From contig JAVLUZ010000548.1 of assembly GCA_036768485.1 (NCBI GenBank), forward strand, positions 372,001 through 436,000: a stretch of DNA of 64,000 nt, in the 5' to 3' direction. Position numbers and translations under genes: made by a program. Below are positions 63,064 through 64,000 of this stretch, piece after piece. Source of the stretch: Mermis nigrescens (taxonomy: Eukaryota > Nematoda > Enoplea > Mermithida > Mermithidae). Numbering within the stretch: the first letter of the stretch is position 1; each line of letters opens with the position of its first letter. Below the pieces are notes generated by a model, which was given only the letters and a program-made list of their open reading frames with translations, was not told the origin of the DNA and searched no databases.

Positions 63064-64000
63064 CAGATTCGTTATTCTGAACTCACAGAGAACATTTTTA
63101 AAAAAATTCATCATCCACGACGCTCTGGGCGGAAAAATTTTTCAGTGTAAAGTTTACACCTGCACTAATAACGCAATATTGATTGTAAAGAAACAAAATA
63201 AATTTTGACGTGTAGCGCTTAAGACGAGGCAGATTTTAAAGGTAGTTACCACGTTCTTTCTACTATGTGGAGAATATGGCAGGGAAAAATATTTTTGTCT
63301 CAGACTCTTTACAATAAACCGCCTCTAAATTCGAAAATATTACCTTTTAAGAAAAAATAAAAAAAGTTTCTCCTAGAATTTATAACCGTCTACCTTTTGA
63401 AACCAATCAGACTGCATAGAATGTAAAACTAAGTTAGATATGCTCTTGCACATGAAAACAGTAAAAAACCGTCTAATTTACACTCCTGTGCAACAACCAA
63501 TGAGTGTAAAAAAATTTTAAGACCAGATTCGTAACCTACTAATTAGGGAAAACATTTTAAAAAAATTCATCATCCACGACGCTATGGGCGGAAAAATTTT
63601 TTCAGTGTAAAGTTTACACTTGCACTAATAACGCAACATTGATTGTAAAGAAACAAAATAAATTTTGACGTGTAGCGCTTAAGACGAGGCACATTTTAAG
63701 GGTAGTTACCACGTTTTGTCTACCAAGTGGAGAATATGGCAGGGAAAGAATTTTTTTGTCCCAGACTCTTTACAATAAACCGCCTCTAAATTCGAGAATA
63801 TTACTTTTTAAAAAAATTTAAAAAAGTCTCCCCTAGATTTTTTAACCGTCTACATTTTGAAACCAATCAGACTGCACAGATTGTAAAACTGAGTTAGATA
63901 TGCTTGGCCACATGAAAACTGTAAAAAACCGTCTAATTTACACTCCGGTGCAACAACCAATGAGTGTAAAGCAATTTTAAGACCAGATTCGTAACCTACT
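63064..64000. repeat. 460-bp satellite, at least two units, runs off the window
   Basis: CAGATTCGT anchors at 63064, 63524 and 63984 give a period of exactly 460. Shared blocks include AAAAATTCATCATCCACGAC, TTCAGTGTAAAGTTTACAC and ATAAATTTTGACGTGTAGCG. Also shared are ACAATAAACCGCCTCTAAAT, GAAACCAATCAGACTGCA and CGTCTAATTTACACTC. Units are ~95% alike by eye. Confidence 0.92.

Overview
The window is metazoan genomic DNA, most likely from an arthropod, although the sequence alone does not fix the taxon. The evidence is a set of host genes split by spliceosomal introns, AT-rich intergenic DNA, and a very high density of eukaryotic transposable elements: Polinton/Maverick, Ty3/Gypsy-type LTR, non-LTR LINEs, a Helitron end, many TA-flanked MITEs, fold-back elements, and satellites. 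Only two host genes can be assembled with confidence, and both lie on the minus strand. One is a seven-exon bestrophin anion-channel gene (CDS 33057 down to 23340, 449 codons plus stop, poly(A) signal at 23281-23286). The other is a three-exon gene for a 162-residue MSP/VAP-fold protein (40674 down to 38294). All splice phases in both models agree.

Layout. 1-5142 is the relic of a Polinton/Maverick-type element. On the plus strand it has the C-terminal end of a capsid-type protein, an intact adenain-like cysteine protease, an intact virion-type protein, and several small ORFs separated by only 2-3 bases or overlapping. Convergent on the minus strand is a decayed two-zinc-finger N-terminal piece of the polymerase-type ORF, cut off at about 4075. 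5143-20400 is gene-poor repeat DNA: short-TIR MITEs, an 800-bp hairpin element, GC-rich islands, tandem arrays, a Helitron 3' end, LINE fragments, two copies of a MITE with an internal tRNA-like gene, and a solo LTR with a GTTA target-site duplication. 20399-23262 holds a DNA element and a tandem array of 640-660 bp units. 23281-33057 is the bestrophin gene, whose introns carry a LINE, a MITE and an inverted pair of minisatellites. 33640-38150 holds MITEs, a 1.3-kb TIR element and a 200-bp GT microsatellite. 38294-40674 is the MSP-domain gene. 40738-47984 holds a third tRNA-bearing MITE, more MITEs, tRNA-like SINE heads and a 755-bp fold-back element. 47985-62129 is one complete but decayed 14.1-kb LTR retrotransposon on the minus strand, with TSD TATG, ends TGTAA/TTACA, gag, protease, RT, RNase H and integrase, and a further 4.4 kb of unidentified sequence before the 3' LTR. 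62134-64000 holds a hairpin repeat and a 460-bp satellite running off the window.

How the parts work together. The Polinton ORFs are a viral-style virion-protein module (capsid-type protein, maturation protease, further structural-type protein), now cut off from replication functions by an internal deletion. The LTR element encodes its own replication cycle but is broken by many frameshifts. Several short elements share the terminal sequence TAGTCTGTTTCA with TA duplications, which suggests one transposase mobilised structurally unrelated interiors, including one holding a pol III-type tRNA promoter. That tRNA-bearing MITE, the unassigned 4.4-kb third region of the LTR element, and the in-frame TGA and tiny basic ORF of the Polinton relic are the least conventional features here.
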